Below are positions 1 to 7,944 of a stretch of DNA of 64,000 nucleotides, one piece after another. Under the pieces are notes generated by a model. It searched no databases and had not been told where the DNA came from. It saw nothing but the letters and a program-made list of their open reading frames with translations. The stretch is from JACKHO01 sp041398745 (lineage in GTDB: Bacteria; Planctomycetota; Planctomycetia; Planctomycetales; Planctomycetaceae): positions 124,001-188,000 of the forward strand of contig JAWKUB010000012.1 of the NCBI GenBank assembly GCA_041398745.1. Reading direction: 5' to 3'. The translations under genes were made by a program, and so were the position numbers. Position 1 is the stretch's first letter; every line of letters starts with the position of its first letter.

Positions 1-700
1 ACTTAATGGCGTCTGTCACGCTCAAGTCAGGACTTGCGCTCGCGTTGAGAAGACGTTCTGCGACATCACTGCAGCGGGTCGCTCCCATTTCCTGCACCGC
101 AAAGGTAAAGCGTGTTCCGTCGAATGGCGGAAACCAGGGCCCATGATTTCGTAGTTGCGCCGCCAGCCACAAGGGGACATTGCGAACAGGACGCCGAAAC
201 CAGCGTCCAATTTGCAACATGAGGCGTTCGGTCCACGCCAGTGAAACGCCGAATCCCCCACCCTGCAGGACGAGGCGTTGAACGGCGCCCGGGAATTTCG
301 CGGCAACCTGAACTGCCAGACCTGCCCCAGTTCCGCATCCGTAGAGCGAGTACGGTCCAGTGAGGTGGTTTCGCAGAGCATCACCCAGGTTCTGAGCCTC
401 GACGGCCGTGCTTTGATACGACGTGTTGCGGATGGGATTGAGCAAAACAGTTCGAAAGTCGTCTCGCAACAGCCATGCTGTCAGGGCAAACATCCGAGCC
501 GTTGATGATGCCGTTGGAAGAAAGACCAGTGGCGGACCTTCGCCCAATTCCATCCCATCGACCTGTCCTCCGTCCCACTGGAAATGCAGACGGCTGGCAT
601 GTGCATCAACCTGCTGCACAATATCCTGCCACGACAGAGGCGTAGGACACGGTTCTTGTGTCGGTGATGCCAGTGGTGGGGAAGCGTGCTCAGAACTCAT
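1..700 (-). CDS. Alpha/beta-hydrolase-fold protein, C-terminus cut off by the window edge
   Basis: Read on the minus strand from the ATG at 700-698, the frame stays open to base 1 (about 233 codons), so the end lies outside the window. The order of elements fits an alpha/beta-hydrolase: a strand with PPLVFLP near residues 56-62, a lid-side segment, and a nucleophile-elbow-like turn at residues 120-126 followed by an Ala/Val-rich helix. The elbow reads YGCGTGA, where the family has GxSxG. The position of the nucleophilic serine is therefore glycine (Gly123), which suggests a non-catalytic member or a different nucleophile. The start codon follows a divergent intergenic region shared with the gene at 1007. 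The fold is inferred from pattern and the function is unknown. Confidence 0.6.
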   Translation of the reverse strand, partial: MSSEHASPPLASPTQEPCPTPLSWQDIVQQVDAHASRLHFQWDGGQVDGMELGEGPPLVFLPTASSTARMFALTAWLLRDDFRTVLLNPIRNTSYQSTAVEAQNLGDALRNHLTGPYSLYGCGTGAGLAVQVAAKFPGAVQRLVLQGGGFGVSLAWTERLMLQIGRWFRRPVRNVPLWLAAQLRNHGPWFPPFDGTRFTFAVQEMGATRCSDVAERLLNASASPDLSVTDAIK

Positions 701-1006
701 TTTGCCTCAAATTCCTTAAACCGCAGTATATCTGGTGATGGCAAAACTTTTCATCCCATCCCCTTCCGGTTCCCGGGTGACACGCTCTCACTGCTCCCCA
801 ATGTGTTGCAAAAGAGCAACATGGAGACTTGGCAATCGATGGCAACTTTGCGGAATAACCGGAAGATTTCGCAATGTTCGGTTGAAAGAGGACTGCAAAC
901 AAGTGAAATTGATTTGCGCTGCGAAGACGCTCCAGTGAGGCAAAACGATTGCCTTCCAGAAAGACTCTGGATCAGCGAGAGCACGCAGGCAACGGTTGGA
1001 GAAAAA
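701..1006. other. Divergent intergenic region (about 300 bp)
   Basis: This stretch separates the minus-strand gene ending at 700 from the plus-strand gene starting at 1007. It must hold the promoters for both. A reading frame continues upstream of 1007 in phase, but it has no planctomycetal signal peptide and no recognisable domain, so I treat it as non-coding. The only structure I noticed is a short GTTGC...GCAAC hairpin near 810-830. Confidence 0.5.
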
Positions 1007-2047
1007 ATGAATACGCGACCCATGACTACGCGAATCAGTCGAATTGCAGGCGGCCTCACCCTTGTGGCAGCACTCTTCGTTGGTGCCCCTCAGGCAAATG
1101 CCGGACTCATCCCATTTGTTTACAATTCGGTTTTCGGCTACGGCCCGGCTTGGGGTGGGTACCCGGGAGTGCATAGCGCGGGTTATGGCCCTGCTTATTC
1201 GGTCGGCTACAGTCCCGCTTACTCAGTTGGATATGGACCTGCGACCTACTCGACGAGTTACGGCTACGCTCCCAACTTCACTGACGGATTCTCAAACACT
1301 GGATATGGCTACGCCACCGGATATGGTCCAGCCTATTATGGCGGCGGCCTCTGGGGAGCAAACTACGGTTCCTTCGGGTGTGGCTGCAGTCCGTGTGATT
1401 GCGGATCGTGCACAGGTGGCTGTGGAACCTGTGCGGGTGGAGATTGTGCCAACGGGGACTGCGGTGCAAATTACCAACCCTCCGTTGATGGTTCAGAGCC
1501 AACCCCGGCAGATTCAACCAACGGTACCCCTCCTGCCGACGATTTCACCGGTCGAAACAACTCAGGTACCACGATTCCAAATAACTCCGGTTCAACGATT
1601 CCAAGCAATTCAGGAACGACCGGCCCTGGCGGTTGGAATGGCTCATCAGACCGTCCATCGAGTTCTGTCAATCCTTCGGATTCGAATATGCTTGGTCCAC
1701 GCCCAGCTCCTGGTGAACCGGGTGGCACGACCATTCCTCCACGGTCGACAATTCCACCGGCCTCGACAATTCCACCGGCCTCGACAATTCCACCGGCCTC
1801 GACAATTCCACCGGCCTCAACAATTCCACCGGCCTCGACCCCAAATCTCTTCCCGGGTGGTACAAATCCAACACCACCTGGAACCACCGAGTCGCGTGCT
1901 GAGCCGGTTGACGTGTACGTCGCAGGCAGCCGATTTAATCCGGCTCGTGGTCGTGTAGCACTCCGCCAGCACAGCGACCTGCCCGGCACAACAAGTCCTA
2001 CACTGGTCTCGACCGTGAAGACGGGAACGGAAGTCGTTAGCAAGTAG
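1007..2047 (+). CDS. Exported Tyr/Gly/Pro-rich low-complexity protein
   Basis: The ATG at 1007 was chosen over upstream in-frame starts because GGAGA (997-1001) sits at good spacing and the product then begins with a signal peptide: a basic N-terminus, a hydrophobic stretch, and a cut near ANA/GLIP. The mature part, about 315 residues, has no enzyme-like region. In order it shows GYGPAY/YSVGY-type repeats (residues 40-110), a Cys/Gly-rich patch with about ten cysteines (about 120-155), a Ser/Asn/Gly-rich stretch with IPNNSG repeats, five STIPPA hexapeptides, and a more ordinary C-terminus. This looks like a cell-surface or matrix structural protein. The cysteines suggest disulfide cross-links. 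No family name is claimed. Confidence 0.75.
   Translation: MNTRPMTTRISRIAGGLTLVAALFVGAPQANAGLIPFVYNSVFGYGPAWGGYPGVHSAGYGPAYSVGYSPAYSVGYGPATYSTSYGYAPNFTDGFSNTGYGYATGYGPAYYGGGLWGANYGSFGCGCSPCDCGSCTGGCGTCAGGDCANGDCGANYQPSVDGSEPTPADSTNGTPPADDFTGRNNSGTTIPNNSGSTIPSNSGTTGPGGWNGSSDRPSSSVNPSDSNMLGPRPAPGEPGGTTIPPRSTIPPASTIPPASTIPPASTIPPASTIPPASTPNLFPGGTNPTPPGTTESRAEPVDVYVAGSRFNPARGRVALRQHSDLPGTTSPTLVSTVKTGTEVVSK
1748..1837 (+). repeat. 18-bp tandem repeat, five units, coding for STIPPA
   Basis: Five head-to-tail copies of ACAATTCCACCGGCCTCG lie inside the surface protein. Only one base differs (A for G at the end of unit four), and a decayed copy precedes them. Such near-identity at the DNA level points to recent slippage or recombination, so copy number may vary between strains. 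Confidence 0.9.
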
Positions 2048-2061
2048 CCCAAGCCGCGTCA

Positions 2062-2253
2062 TCACCTGTGCCCCCCTGGCACACTGTGCGGGTCATCGAT
2101 CATTGGGGCGAGTGTTTCTCCAATGGCGCGAAGCAGTTTCAGTTGCATGGTCATCAGTCGTTCCATACCCGCCAGGTCACGGCGTATGCGTTCGATGGTC
2201 TCCGGCGTCAAGCTTTGGCGTTTTGACTTTGATAATTGCGCTGACTTTGGCAT
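2062..2253 (-). CDS. Small hypothetical protein, 63 aa
   Basis: The ATG at 2253-2251 is preceded by AGGAAA at suitable spacing. It gives a 63-residue basic-then-amphipathic protein with a predicted helix around ETIERIRRDLAGMERL and a second helix rich in Met/Leu. It is convergent with the surface-protein gene (14 bp between stops). A longer in-frame start at 2385 gives an N-terminal extension rich in His, Cys and Trp that looks non-coding. There are no recognisable motifs. It could be a short coiled-coil regulator, but nothing in the context tests this. Confidence 0.45.
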   Translation of the reverse strand: MPKSAQLSKSKRQSLTPETIERIRRDLAGMERLMTMQLKLLRAIGETLAPMIDDPHSVPGGHR

Positions 2254-2644
2254 GGCATTTCCTGTGACGAGGGGCCGTCTCCAACAACCATAGGTTGTCT
2301 CAGGGCACGCGTTGGATGTCTGATGTTTTGGATGCGGATTCCAGTGATTTCCCGCATTGAACGAGGGCTTGGCCAGCAGATGCAAATCTTGGGAGGAATG
2401 AGGCTTAATGTGGGACAGAATCGATCAGACTGGACGAATCTCATACTTGAGCAGACAGATTCTTTTTCCAAAGTCCCACCTGTAATCGCAAAACGTAAAC
2501 GTCTATAATCGAACAAACACACCGAGGTCGTGGCCCACTGTAAATCCACGCGGTGGCTTTCGATTTCATCAATCCTCAAGCCGTATCAGAATTGTCTTCC
2601 TGACAATTGGCGAACACATTTAGAAACGTTTGGAGAGTGAAACA
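2254..2644. other. Intergenic region upstream of the cupredoxin-like gene
   Basis: No gene is seen here. A perfect TATAAT lies at 2504-2509, about 135 bp upstream of the ATG at 2645, but no good -35 box is present at 16-18 bp. Promoter activity is only a possibility. Confidence 0.4.
2504..2509 (+). promoter_or_regulatory. Possible -10 box (TATAAT)
   Basis: This is a consensus hexamer upstream of the exported cupredoxin-like gene. The spacing-matched upstream hexamer at about 2481 (TGTAAT) is a poor match to TTGACA. Low confidence. Confidence 0.25.
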
Positions 2645-3403
2645 ATGTTGAGAATCAGCTGTCGAATGGTTGCCGCAGTGGCGATTGCGTTGGGCTTGCT
2701 CAGTGTGACGGCCCATGCACAGTGGGGAACTCTGGAAGGGCAATTCGTCCTCGATGGTGGCATTCCCACACTGAAACCCCTGGTCGAAAAGGGTGACGCA
2801 AACGCAAAGGACGCGGCGGTCTGTGCGAAGAACGGCGTGGTTGATGAATCACTCGTTGTGAATCCTGACAACAACGGCATTCAAAACATCGTTGTTTATC
2901 TCCGCAAGGCTCCCTCCAAGATTCACCCAGATCTGGCGGACGTTCCAGAAGGCAAGGTTGTTCTCGACCAGCTGGGTTGCCAGTTCATTCCACACGTGAG
3001 CTTCGCTCGCGCTGGCCAGACGATTCAATGCAAGAACTCCGATGGTGCTGGACACAACGTGCACACGTACCCGTTCAGCAACAATGCTGAAAACTTCATT
3101 CTCGCTCCACTCGACACGACTGGCAAAGACATTGTCATGAAGCTCGGCGAAAGTCGTCCTGTAAAACTTGGCTGCGACATCCACACCTACATGACTGGCT
3201 GGTGCGTGGTTCTGGACCATCCATACGCTGCTGTGACCGATGCGGATGGGAAGTTCCGCATTGAGAATCTGCCTGTTGGTAAACACAGCTTCATTGTGTG
3301 GCACGAAAAGGCTGGCTACATCGAGAAGAAGTGGGATGTGACCATTAAAGACGGTGACAACTCCGAAGACGCTGTCAAAGTCAAAGCCGCTGACTTCAAG
3401 TAG
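2645..3403 (+). CDS. Exported cupredoxin-like protein
   Basis: The ATG at 2645 follows GGAGAG (2632-2637). It starts a clear signal peptide that ends at AHA/QWG. The mature protein is about 228 residues. Its centre resembles a plastocyanin/methylamine-utilisation-type cupredoxin: GQTIQCKNSDG, then GHNVH, and later GCDIHTYMTGW. Together these supply His, Cys and His in the order used for a mononuclear type 1 copper site. The C-terminal part (DADGKFRIENLPVGKH) resembles a carboxypeptidase-regulatory-like beta-sandwich. It is probably a periplasmic copper protein of unknown partner. It is a single gene with a strong terminator downstream. The fold is well supported, copper binding is inferred, and a physiological role cannot be read here. 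Confidence 0.75.
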   Translation: MLRISCRMVAAVAIALGLLSVTAHAQWGTLEGQFVLDGGIPTLKPLVEKGDANAKDAAVCAKNGVVDESLVVNPDNNGIQNIVVYLRKAPSKIHPDLADVPEGKVVLDQLGCQFIPHVSFARAGQTIQCKNSDGAGHNVHTYPFSNNAENFILAPLDTTGKDIVMKLGESRPVKLGCDIHTYMTGWCVVLDHPYAAVTDADGKFRIENLPVGKHSFIVWHEKAGYIEKKWDVTIKDGDNSEDAVKVKAADFK

Positions 3404-3462
3404 AATTCCAATTGACTTGAGTTTGCTCATTGGAGCGACAAAGCAAATTGTATGATGTTCGA

Positions 3463-3490
3463 GGGACTTCCCATGCGGGAAGTCCCTTTT
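3463..3490 (+). terminator. Rho-independent terminator
   Basis: A perfect 10-bp stem (GGGACTTCCC at 3463-3472, GGGAAGTCCC at 3477-3486) with a 4-nt loop is followed by TTTT. It lies 60 bp after the cupredoxin-like gene. Confidence 0.85.
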
Positions 3491-3620
3491 GCTTTAATGA
3501 CTATTGCGATGATTCCGAACGTCCGCAATGCGGTAGCAACGGCTCAACGATCTCCCCCCTGAATGATTGGCAGACCAACGTAACAGCGTCGATAAGACTC
3601 ACAGGTCTCCCCTCCGACGT

Positions 3621-4490
3621 ATGAGCCATGTTGCGATGAATCCGTTCGACACACCCAGGCCGCGGGGTACGCGGCTCCTGCAGGGAACACTGAGAGTGAT
3701 TGTCGCTCTCCAGTGTTGGGGTGCGGCTGCAGCCAGAATCCATCAACATGAAGACTCCCCCATCCAGAACCTGCTGGAAAACGCGTACGCCATGCAGGAG
3801 TCGCAGATTGCCTACCTGCAGGATTCCGTGGCCTACTTTCTGATTTTCGTAGGGCTGGTCACGTTATTTCGCCCCATGTGGTTGCTGCTGATTCCAATTC
3901 TTATTTGGCACGCCCTCGCAGCTTCGTGCGTTCCCATTTATGGAACAGGATGGGCTGACATGCTTTGGCCCGTCGAACAGGCTCCGCTGTTCATTACGCC
4001 GCTGGCTCTTATGCTCATCGATTTCTGGCCTCCAGATATCAAGACATCGCTCATCCTGACACGTTCCGCAGCCAGCCTGTTACAGTTAGCAACGGCCGCC
4101 ACCTTTCTCGTGCACGGAGGCAAATTGGTGACAACTGAAACGCCTCCCCCCGAACTGACAAGACTCATCGAGTTCGCAACGAGACACATGTCGTGGAATG
4201 ATTTGAGTCAGGGAACAATTCGTCACCTCGTGCAGTTTATTGGCATTGCCGAGGTCGCTGCTGCGGTCGCCTTTCTGAGTTCTCGAAACCGAATGGTGGC
4301 CATGCTGCTCGTTGCGTGGGGGCTCCTGTCGACCTTGCTGTTCGCGCTCATACATCGTGGAGACGGTTACCACACCTCGCTCGTTCTCGCTGGCACTTGG
4401 GGAGCCCCCTTGTTCGTGCTGCAATTCTGGTTCTGTACAATTGCCGAACAACCTCCGAACTTCCTTCCAGAGGAAGATGATACGGAGTAA
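3621..4490 (+). CDS. Multi-pass membrane protein of unknown function
   Basis: About 289 residues from the ATG at 3621. The ATG at 3636 is equally possible, and neither has a strong Shine-Dalgarno. There are about six to seven hydrophobic segments: near residues 23-37, 73-90, 95-112, 124-140, 150-168, 210-230, 234-250 and 262-280. The loops are short, with an acidic C-terminal tail. The layout resembles DoxX-like or other small integral membrane proteins, but no diagnostic motif is visible. The gene is alone, between the terminator at 3463 and the sigma-factor gene 280 bp downstream. I see no substrate-binding residues to suggest a transporter. Confidence 0.6.
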   Translation: MSHVAMNPFDTPRPRGTRLLQGTLRVIVALQCWGAAAARIHQHEDSPIQNLLENAYAMQESQIAYLQDSVAYFLIFVGLVTLFRPMWLLLIPILIWHALAASCVPIYGTGWADMLWPVEQAPLFITPLALMLIDFWPPDIKTSLILTRSAASLLQLATAATFLVHGGKLVTTETPPPELTRLIEFATRHMSWNDLSQGTIRHLVQFIGIAEVAAAVAFLSSRNRMVAMLLVAWGLLSTLLFALIHRGDGYHTSLVLAGTWGAPLFVLQFWFCTIAEQPPNFLPEEDDTE

Positions 4491-4769
4491 CTGCAACACC
4501 TGTTCGCGTGTATCGTTGATTGAAGGGCGTATTAGTTTCGCACCTTACGCAAGCATACCGGCAGGTAACTGTTCAGTGAAACTACGCATCGTAGCGAGTC
4601 ATTGCCACGGCGTTGCTCGCATCTTCGGGCAAAACTTCTCTAGACCTTAGCCTGTCCGTCCTAACTCTCCGATGTGTGTGAAGTCGATGAGAACTCATCG
4701 ACTCGCTTTCGCGCATTGCTTAGTCAGCGGACCGGAATCACCTGCCCGCAAGTTCGCTGCTGAATCTCG

Positions 4770-5339
4770 ATGTTCGAAACCCGAAGTTCACTCATTCTCA
4801 AGCTGGGGCCCGTTGCCAACCAAACCGGATGGAACGAATCCTCTTGGCGCGAATTCGTTTCGACCTACCACACCTTTCTGTACAGGGCGGTCCTCCAGTC
4901 GGGTGTTGCGATTGAAGATGCGAAGGATCTGGTTCAGGACATTCTGGCCAAGCTGCCTGTCCTAATGCCCACGTTTGACTCCTCTCGAGGAAAGCTGCGC
5001 ACACTGCTGCGTACCGTCGCACGAAACAGCGTCATAGATTGGTTTCGCGCAAAACAACGGGGCGAGACAACTCTCGACGCATCCCAACAACCGGTCGTGT
5101 GCGACACCGATTACGAAACGCGTCACCGTCAACATGTCTTGCAGACAGCCTTGGACTCGGTACGTCGGCAGTCGAACGATTTAACATGGGCCTGCTTCGA
5201 GTACCACGTTTTGAGGCACGAGGCGGCAGACGTCGTCGCTCGACAGTTGGGCGTATCCACAAATGCCGTGTACGTGAACTCTTCTCGCACCCTCGGACGA
5301 GTACGTGACTTCTGCAAGCGATTCGGAGAAGCGCTTTGA
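4770..5339 (+). CDS. ECF-type RNA polymerase sigma factor
   Basis: At 189 residues the length is normal for an ECF sigma factor. Region 2 is visible at about residues 25-95: a YRAVLQSGVAIEDAKDLVQDI core for RNA polymerase binding, then RTVARNSVIDWFRAK for -10 recognition. Region 4 is at about residues 125-180 and contains a helix-turn-helix (ADVVARQLGVSTNAVYVNSSRTLGRVR). The stop codon overlaps the start of the kinase gene by 4 bp, so the two are translationally coupled. ECF sigma factors paired with a Ser/Thr kinase instead of a classical anti-sigma factor are common in planctomycetes. The target regulon cannot be seen. Confidence 0.88.
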   Translation: MFETRSSLILKLGPVANQTGWNESSWREFVSTYHTFLYRAVLQSGVAIEDAKDLVQDILAKLPVLMPTFDSSRGKLRTLLRTVARNSVIDWFRAKQRGETTLDASQQPVVCDTDYETRHRQHVLQTALDSVRRQSNDLTWACFEYHVLRHEAADVVARQLGVSTNAVYVNSSRTLGRVRDFCKRFGEAL

Positions 5340-7018
5340 GTACGATTGTCGGCTGTCCTCCTGAAGAAGCGCTTTGGCCAGCAGTATCTGAGTCGTCACT
5401 TCAGCCAGAGGTGGCATCGCATATCGCGGCTTGTGAACAGTGTCGCTCGATGGTCGAAGACCGAAAGCGCGAATTACAGTCCCTGAATCTGGTCGCCCAG
5501 GGAATACTCGAATCGAGCCCCTTTCCTCATGACGTTCGAGGACTGAGTGCATTCCTCGATTCAAAAGAGCGGAAAGACGGGGAAGAAGTCAATTCACAAA
5601 ATGACTTGGTCATTTTTGCTGAACATGAACGTTACCAGCTAATTCGCCCATTAAGTCGAGGCGGACAGGCGAACGTTTACCACGCCTGGGATTTGCGTTT
5701 GCAACGAGATGTAGCGATTAAGGTGGGGCGACGTTCATTTGACGCGCGAACCCAACAGCGGATTGTTCGCGAAGGAGAGTTGCTGGCACAGGTCAATCAT
5801 CACCATGTCGCACGCGTCTACGACGTGGACTTCGCCGCAGGGCGCCCTTTCCTTGTATTGGAATACATCTGCGGGAAGACACTGTTCGAAACAGTGCAAA
5901 CAGTCCAGCTTAGCCAAGATGAGAAGTTATCGATCGTCTCACAACTGTCGCAAGCGGTTGCAGCTGTGCATGCGCATGGGATATTGCATCTCGACATAAA
6001 GCCGGAAAATGTCATGTTGGATCGTGACGGTCGAGTGAAGCTCATCGACATGGGAATGTCCTGGCTGCTTCCAAGAACATCACTCAAACGTGGAAGCATT
6101 GGCGGAACTCTCGAATACATGGCCCCTGAGCAAGTGCAGGGGAACATCGAGAATTGCGATGCCCGCACCGATGTCTTCGGATTGGGAGCCGTGCTTCTGT
6201 TCCTGTTCACGGGGCAGCCCCCATTGATTGGTCGTCATGTGCGGTCCGCCCAGGAGCGTGCACATGAAATTGAACAATCCATCGACAAGCTCTCGAAGGT
6301 TGCTGGTTCCGGACCCGTGAGAAGAATTTGCAAACGCGCAATGGCGACCAATCCCGTGGAACGGTTCCCGGATGCAGACGCATTCACCACGGCAGTTACA
6401 GCAGTCGGCGAGCAAACAGCGCTGAGTGCAGCCACCGGCTACGGAGTGTTGTGTGTCGTATTGTTTGCCTGTTCCGGTATGTTCCTTTGGAGCGGCGGCA
6501 AGCAGCGCACGGACCATGAACTTGACCAGCAAGTCCTGGCGGTTCAACTCAGCGCGCATTGCCGCAGCGAACAGGAACTCTGCTTCTACCTGTGCGCGCC
6601 CGGGATTGATTGCATTCCCATCGACAAGGTCGAAAGTACACTGAAAGATGGCATCCGCACGTACCAACTCGACGCGAATGATGGAATACGTTTCGATCAA
6701 ATGGAGCCTGCCGTGTTACTGGCCGTCGAGGTCCCGAACGGTTCGAGTTCTGCTGAATGCGCCCGAAGGATTGCGGCTCTTACAAACGACATTTTCTCTG
6801 ATGAGGGAGTGGAAGACGCAGGACAATTTTACCCCCAGCTAAGTCCAGAACACCAAGAATCCGTTGCGACTGACCGGTTGACCCGAATTCTTTCCCTTGC
6901 GGACAACATAAGCCTCAACGCACAAGCCAGTTACGTTGGATCAACCACGCCTGAAACCACCCCCGGGCACCGCCGTCAGAGCATCGCCTTTGATTTTTCA
7001 CAAAGTTCTACCAAATAA
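5336..7018 (+). CDS. Membrane Ser/Thr protein kinase with N-terminal zinc-finger-like segment
   Basis: This 560-residue protein starts at a TTG that overlaps the sigma-factor stop. Residues 1-45 contain HIAACEQC, the HxxxCxxC pattern of zinc-binding anti-sigma domains. The kinase domain runs from about 97 to 345: glycine loop LSRGGQANVYHAW, VAIK lysine, catalytic loop HLDIKPENV near 219, DMG in place of DFG, then GTLEYMAPEQ. HRD is HLD, so this is a non-RD kinase. One transmembrane helix lies near 366-386, followed by an extracytoplasmic tail of about 170 residues with no clear family. The topology (cytosolic kinase, external sensor) and the coupling suggest that it controls the neighbouring sigma factor. 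The kinase call is firm; the anti-sigma role is inferred. Confidence 0.88.
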   Translation: MSTIVGCPPEEALWPAVSESSLQPEVASHIAACEQCRSMVEDRKRELQSLNLVAQGILESSPFPHDVRGLSAFLDSKERKDGEEVNSQNDLVIFAEHERYQLIRPLSRGGQANVYHAWDLRLQRDVAIKVGRRSFDARTQQRIVREGELLAQVNHHHVARVYDVDFAAGRPFLVLEYICGKTLFETVQTVQLSQDEKLSIVSQLSQAVAAVHAHGILHLDIKPENVMLDRDGRVKLIDMGMSWLLPRTSLKRGSIGGTLEYMAPEQVQGNIENCDARTDVFGLGAVLLFLFTGQPPLIGRHVRSAQERAHEIEQSIDKLSKVAGSGPVRRICKRAMATNPVERFPDADAFTTAVTAVGEQTALSAATGYGVLCVVLFACSGMFLWSGGKQRTDHELDQQVLAVQLSAHCRSEQELCFYLCAPGIDCIPIDKVESTLKDGIRTYQLDANDGIRFDQMEPAVLLAVEVPNGSSSAECARRIAALTNDIFSDEGVEDAGQFYPQLSPEHQESVATDRLTRILSLADNISLNAQASYVGSTTPETTPGHRRQSIAFDFSQSSTK

Positions 7019-7207
7019 ACCCTTACGAGCATTCCATTCAATGCCATTTCGTTAATCTGGGGAGTCGCAGATTTCAGCGCTGACAGGCCACCTGCTTGAT
7101 TCCAATCGGAGTTCATTTAATAATTCCGTGCTGAACTGTTCGAGGTTCAGAGTCGGAAAGAAGACTGAGTGTCTGGAATCTGTGGTTGGCCCACTAGGAT
7201 GTAAGCG

Positions 7208-7597
7208 ATGCTGAAAGAAAAAGACTTGGAACAGTTCAAAGAACTGCTGTTGACCCTACGAGCTCGTGTTCGCGGTGACGTGAACGCACTTTCCTCAAGT
7301 GCTTTGGGGGCCGCCTCGGACTCAAAAACCCCCACCCACATGGCGGAATTGGGTACTGAAGCATATGAACAGGACTTTGCCCTGCGAGTGATGGAAGGGG
7401 ACCAGGAAGTCCTTCGGGAAATTAAGGACGCACTGAAGAAAATCGAGGATGGCACCTACGGATTGTGCGAAGGCTGTCTTGAGCAAGGAAGGCCAAACAG
7501 CCGGGCCTCCATCCCAAAGACGCGTCTGAAGGTCATTCCGTACGCTCGCCACTGTGTTTCTTGTGCCGAAACTCATCAGGCAACAGTGCATTTCTAA
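7208..7597 (+). CDS. DksA/TraR-family zinc-finger protein
   Basis: A 129-residue protein from the ATG at 7208, with AGGATG just upstream. It has the DksA/TraR plan: an N-terminal helical hairpin (residues 3-80, ending in QDFALRVMEGDQEVLREIKDALKKIEDGTYG) and a C-terminal four-cysteine zinc finger, CEGC ... CVSC. DksA-type proteins bind RNA polymerase in the secondary channel and tune stringent-response promoters. Short homologues include TraR/YbiI types and general RNA polymerase-binding transcription factors. The usual acidic tip (DxxDxA) is not evident, so activity may differ from E. coli DksA. A copy of the dispersed hairpin repeat lies 36 bp after the stop. Confidence 0.8.
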   Translation: MLKEKDLEQFKELLLTLRARVRGDVNALSSSALGAASDSKTPTHMAELGTEAYEQDFALRVMEGDQEVLREIKDALKKIEDGTYGLCEGCLEQGRPNSRASIPKTRLKVIPYARHCVSCAETHQATVHF

Positions 7598-7944
7598 GAA
7601 GACGGTTGGTACGGGACATTTCAAAGCCAGGTGGCACAGACATTCCTGTCTGCGTTTGCCGAGGCATGACTCGAAGTCATTGTGGTTTTGAACTAGCTTC
7701 TACCCTTGTTGTTTCCGCACGTACTGACGGAACCGTGTTGGTCAATTCGTGAGGTTGGAACTGGAATTCCGTGATGAATTCCAAATCTTTCTCATTAACT
7801 CGTGTACTTTGTTCGTTTCGTGCAACTACAATCCCAGTAGAGTCTTCCCGCTCATTCCGATTATCGCTCTCGTCCAGGGAGTCCCGCCACAGGAAGAGCG
7901 GCCGAAGGGTATCCAACCCCGAATTCTCACCTCGATTGCCTTGC
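7598..7944. other. Intergenic region with dispersed repeat
   Basis: About 350 bp with no supported gene. It holds repeat copy 1 (7628-7660). An in-frame extension upstream of the lipoprotein start exists, but it lacks a signal peptide and is treated as non-coding. Confidence 0.5.
7628..7660 (+). repeat. Dispersed hairpin repeat, copy 1
   Basis: The core GGCACAGACATTCCTGTCTG is at 7633-7652, with CAGACA/TGTCTG arms around a TTCC loop. It is preceded by CAGGT and followed by CGTTTGCC. It lies 36 bp after the stop of the zinc-finger gene, in the same orientation. Other copies are near 15000, 60564 and 63098. Confidence 0.9.

Noticed and set aside
1471..2052. Minus-strand frame across the STIPPA repeats
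   Set aside because: It is a shadow created by the 18-bp repeat, which stays open in several frames.
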